Shown in pieces: positions 6,183-7,045 of a stretch of 7,045 nt of DNA. Within the stretch, counting starts at the first letter, position 1. Every line of letters begins with the position of its first letter. The notes beneath the pieces were generated by a model, which was not told the origin of the DNA, did not search any database, and saw only the letters and a program-made list of their open reading frames with translations. This DNA is from Nitrospirae bacterium GWC2_42_7 (GTDB lineage: Bacteria > Nitrospirota > Thermodesulfovibrionia > Thermodesulfovibrionales > UBA6898): assembly GCA_001803645.1 (NCBI GenBank), contig MHDW01000058.1:1-7045 (forward strand), written 5' to 3'. The translations under genes were made by a program, and so were the position numbers.

Positions 6183-6597
6183 AAATTCCCTCTATTGTTA
6201 TTTCTCTTTTATTTATGTCAACAGTTTTAATTTTCACTTTGATTGTTTTTTCAGGCAGCTCTTCTTCTATCTTCTCAGCCCACTCTATAACAGATACGGA
6301 ATCCCCTCCGATGCAATCCCATATGCCTGTATTGTCAAGATCTTCATCAGTCTCGATCCTGTACAGGTCTATATGATAAAAAGCCGGATCAGATCTATAT
6401 CCGGCAATGATAGTAAAACTGGCACTCGTGACATCTCTATTTTCTATTCCGTATGCACGAGCTATGCCCTTAACCAAAGTTGTCTTTCCTGCTCCCAACT
6501 CTCCGTAAAGCGCAGTGACATCCCCTGTCTTTAACATTTTTCCGATATTAAAGCCTATAGCTTCCGTCATCTCAGGACTGCTGCTTACCAGCTTCAC
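6157..6597 (-). CDS. tsaE: tRNA t6A37 threonylcarbamoyltransferase complex ATPase TsaE
   Basis: TsaE (formerly YjeE) is the small ATPase that works with TsaB and TsaD to make N6-threonylcarbamoyladenosine at position 37 of ANN-decoding tRNAs. The 146-residue length is typical. Walker A is GELGAGKTT (32-40, K38); HIDLYRI (75-81) holds the conserved D77; VIEWAEKI (103-110) holds E105 and W106. The usual SPTF switch motif reads SASF here (58-61), a mild change. The start is GTG at 6597, chosen because AAAGGA lies seven bases upstream and because this start keeps the family's N-terminal strand; ATG at 6570 is the alternative and would remove nine residues. It overlaps the CBS gene by 26 bases and nadK by 26 bases. 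tsaB and tsaD are not in the window. Confidence 0.95.
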   Translation of the reverse strand: MKLVSSSPEMTEAIGFNIGKMLKTGDVTALYGELGAGKTTLVKGIARAYGIENRDVTSASFTIIAGYRSDPAFYHIDLYRIETDEDLDNTGIWDCIGGDSVSVIEWAEKIEEELPEKTIKVKIKTVDINKREITIEGIYEEDWHNL

Positions 6598-7042
6598 CGA
6601 GTATTCCTTTGATGATATCTATTTTCCCGATGATCCCAATCAGCCTTCCTGAACTCATAACCGGCAGATGGTGGACACCTTTTTCTGATATTATTGTAGC
6701 AATATCCTGCAAAGAAGTTTCGGTATCAACAGTTATAACTTTTCTCGTGCAGATCTCTGATACTTTAGATGCTGACATACGTTTGATCTCAGCCTCTACA
6801 GTGCCGAATCCTTCAATCGGGATCATTGCATCAAACAGTCTTACTAATGTTGGGATGTGAAACCGTTTGTTCTGCTTGATAAGATCATTTTCTGTTACTA
6901 TGCCGTATAGATTATTGTCAGCATCAACCACAGGAGCGCCGCCAATCCCCTTTTCAATAAACAGCCTTCCGAGAGCTTCTATGGTTGTCTCAGGTGAAAC
7001 AGTAATAACTTCTGCTGTCATTATATCTTTTGCCTTTAACAT
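6572..7042 (-). CDS. Two-CBS-domain (Bateman module) protein
   Basis: The 156-residue protein consists of two CBS domains with no attached enzyme: about 7-57 (DIMTAEVITVSPETT ... LYGIVTENDLI) and about 94-146 (VSEICTRKVITVDTETS ... LIGIIGKIDII). A linker of roughly 35 residues between them (58-93) contains a short helical stretch. CBS pairs bind adenine nucleotides such as AMP, ATP, NAD(H) or S-adenosylmethionine and sense energy state. Stand-alone members usually act on a partner protein. It is cytoplasmic by sequence. The start is ATG at 7042, three bases from the window edge, so the ribosome site and promoter cannot be seen, and a longer form starting outside cannot be fully excluded; MLKAKDIM is however a usual family start. 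It overlaps tsaE by 26 bases and is the first visible gene of the operon. Ligand and partner are unknown. Confidence 0.92.
   Translation of the reverse strand: MLKAKDIMTAEVITVSPETTIEALGRLFIEKGIGGAPVVDADNNLYGIVTENDLIKQNKRFHIPTLVRLFDAMIPIEGFGTVEAEIKRMSASKVSEICTRKVITVDTETSLQDIATIISEKGVHHLPVMSSGRLIGIIGKIDIIKGILGEAGKQQS
6605..6610 (-). promoter_or_regulatory. Shine-Dalgarno (AAAGGA) supporting the GTG start of tsaE
   Basis: AAAGGA on the minus strand ends seven bases before the GTG at 6597, an ideal distance. No similar site precedes the alternative ATG at 6570, so the GTG is preferred despite the 26-base overlap with the CBS gene. Confidence 0.65.
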
Positions 7043-7045
7043 AAA

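Overview
The window looks like a chromosomal segment of an AT-leaning, Gram-negative-type bacterium that probably lives without oxygen or at low oxygen. The envelope proteins carry Sec signal peptides and SurA-like periplasmic chaperone domains. The ribonucleotide reductase is the oxygen-independent, B12-dependent class II enzyme. The uracil-DNA glycosylase is the iron-sulfur family 4 type. This mix recalls Nitrospirota or Desulfobacterota, but that placement is an impression from gene content, not a phylogenetic result. I saw no mobile element, CRISPR array, tRNA or rRNA. Every gene I can support lies on the minus strand, so transcription runs from high to low coordinates.

Region A (7042 down to 1758) is a tightly packed six-gene run: a two-CBS-domain protein, TsaE (ATPase for tRNA t6A synthesis), NadK (NAD kinase), a family 4 uracil-DNA glycosylase, a SurA-like parvulin chaperone, and a large exported protein joining TPRs, a long coiled coil and a second, degenerate SurA/parvulin-like module. 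Each gene overlaps the next by 1 to 37 bases, and two start with GTG, so the run is almost certainly one operon with translational coupling. Its promoter lies beyond the right edge.

Region B (1757-1574) is a 184-base AT-rich gap. It holds a candidate minus-strand promoter with a perfect TTGACA -35 box, a 14-base perfect palindrome at the expected start of transcription, and two 9-base direct repeats placed exactly 30 bases apart around it. This looks like an operator for the genes downstream.

Region C (1573 down to 1) encodes a single-domain PilZ protein (predicted c-di-GMP receptor), then a 56-residue Cys4 protein whose cysteine pattern resembles desulforedoxin, then the first 330 residues of NrdJ, which runs off the left edge. 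The Cys4 gene and nrdJ overlap by one base (TAATG) and so are probably co-translated.

The most interesting points are the small Cys4 protein coupled to nrdJ, the SurA-like tandem pair with its unusual TPR/coiled-coil fusion, and the palindrome/direct-repeat element.
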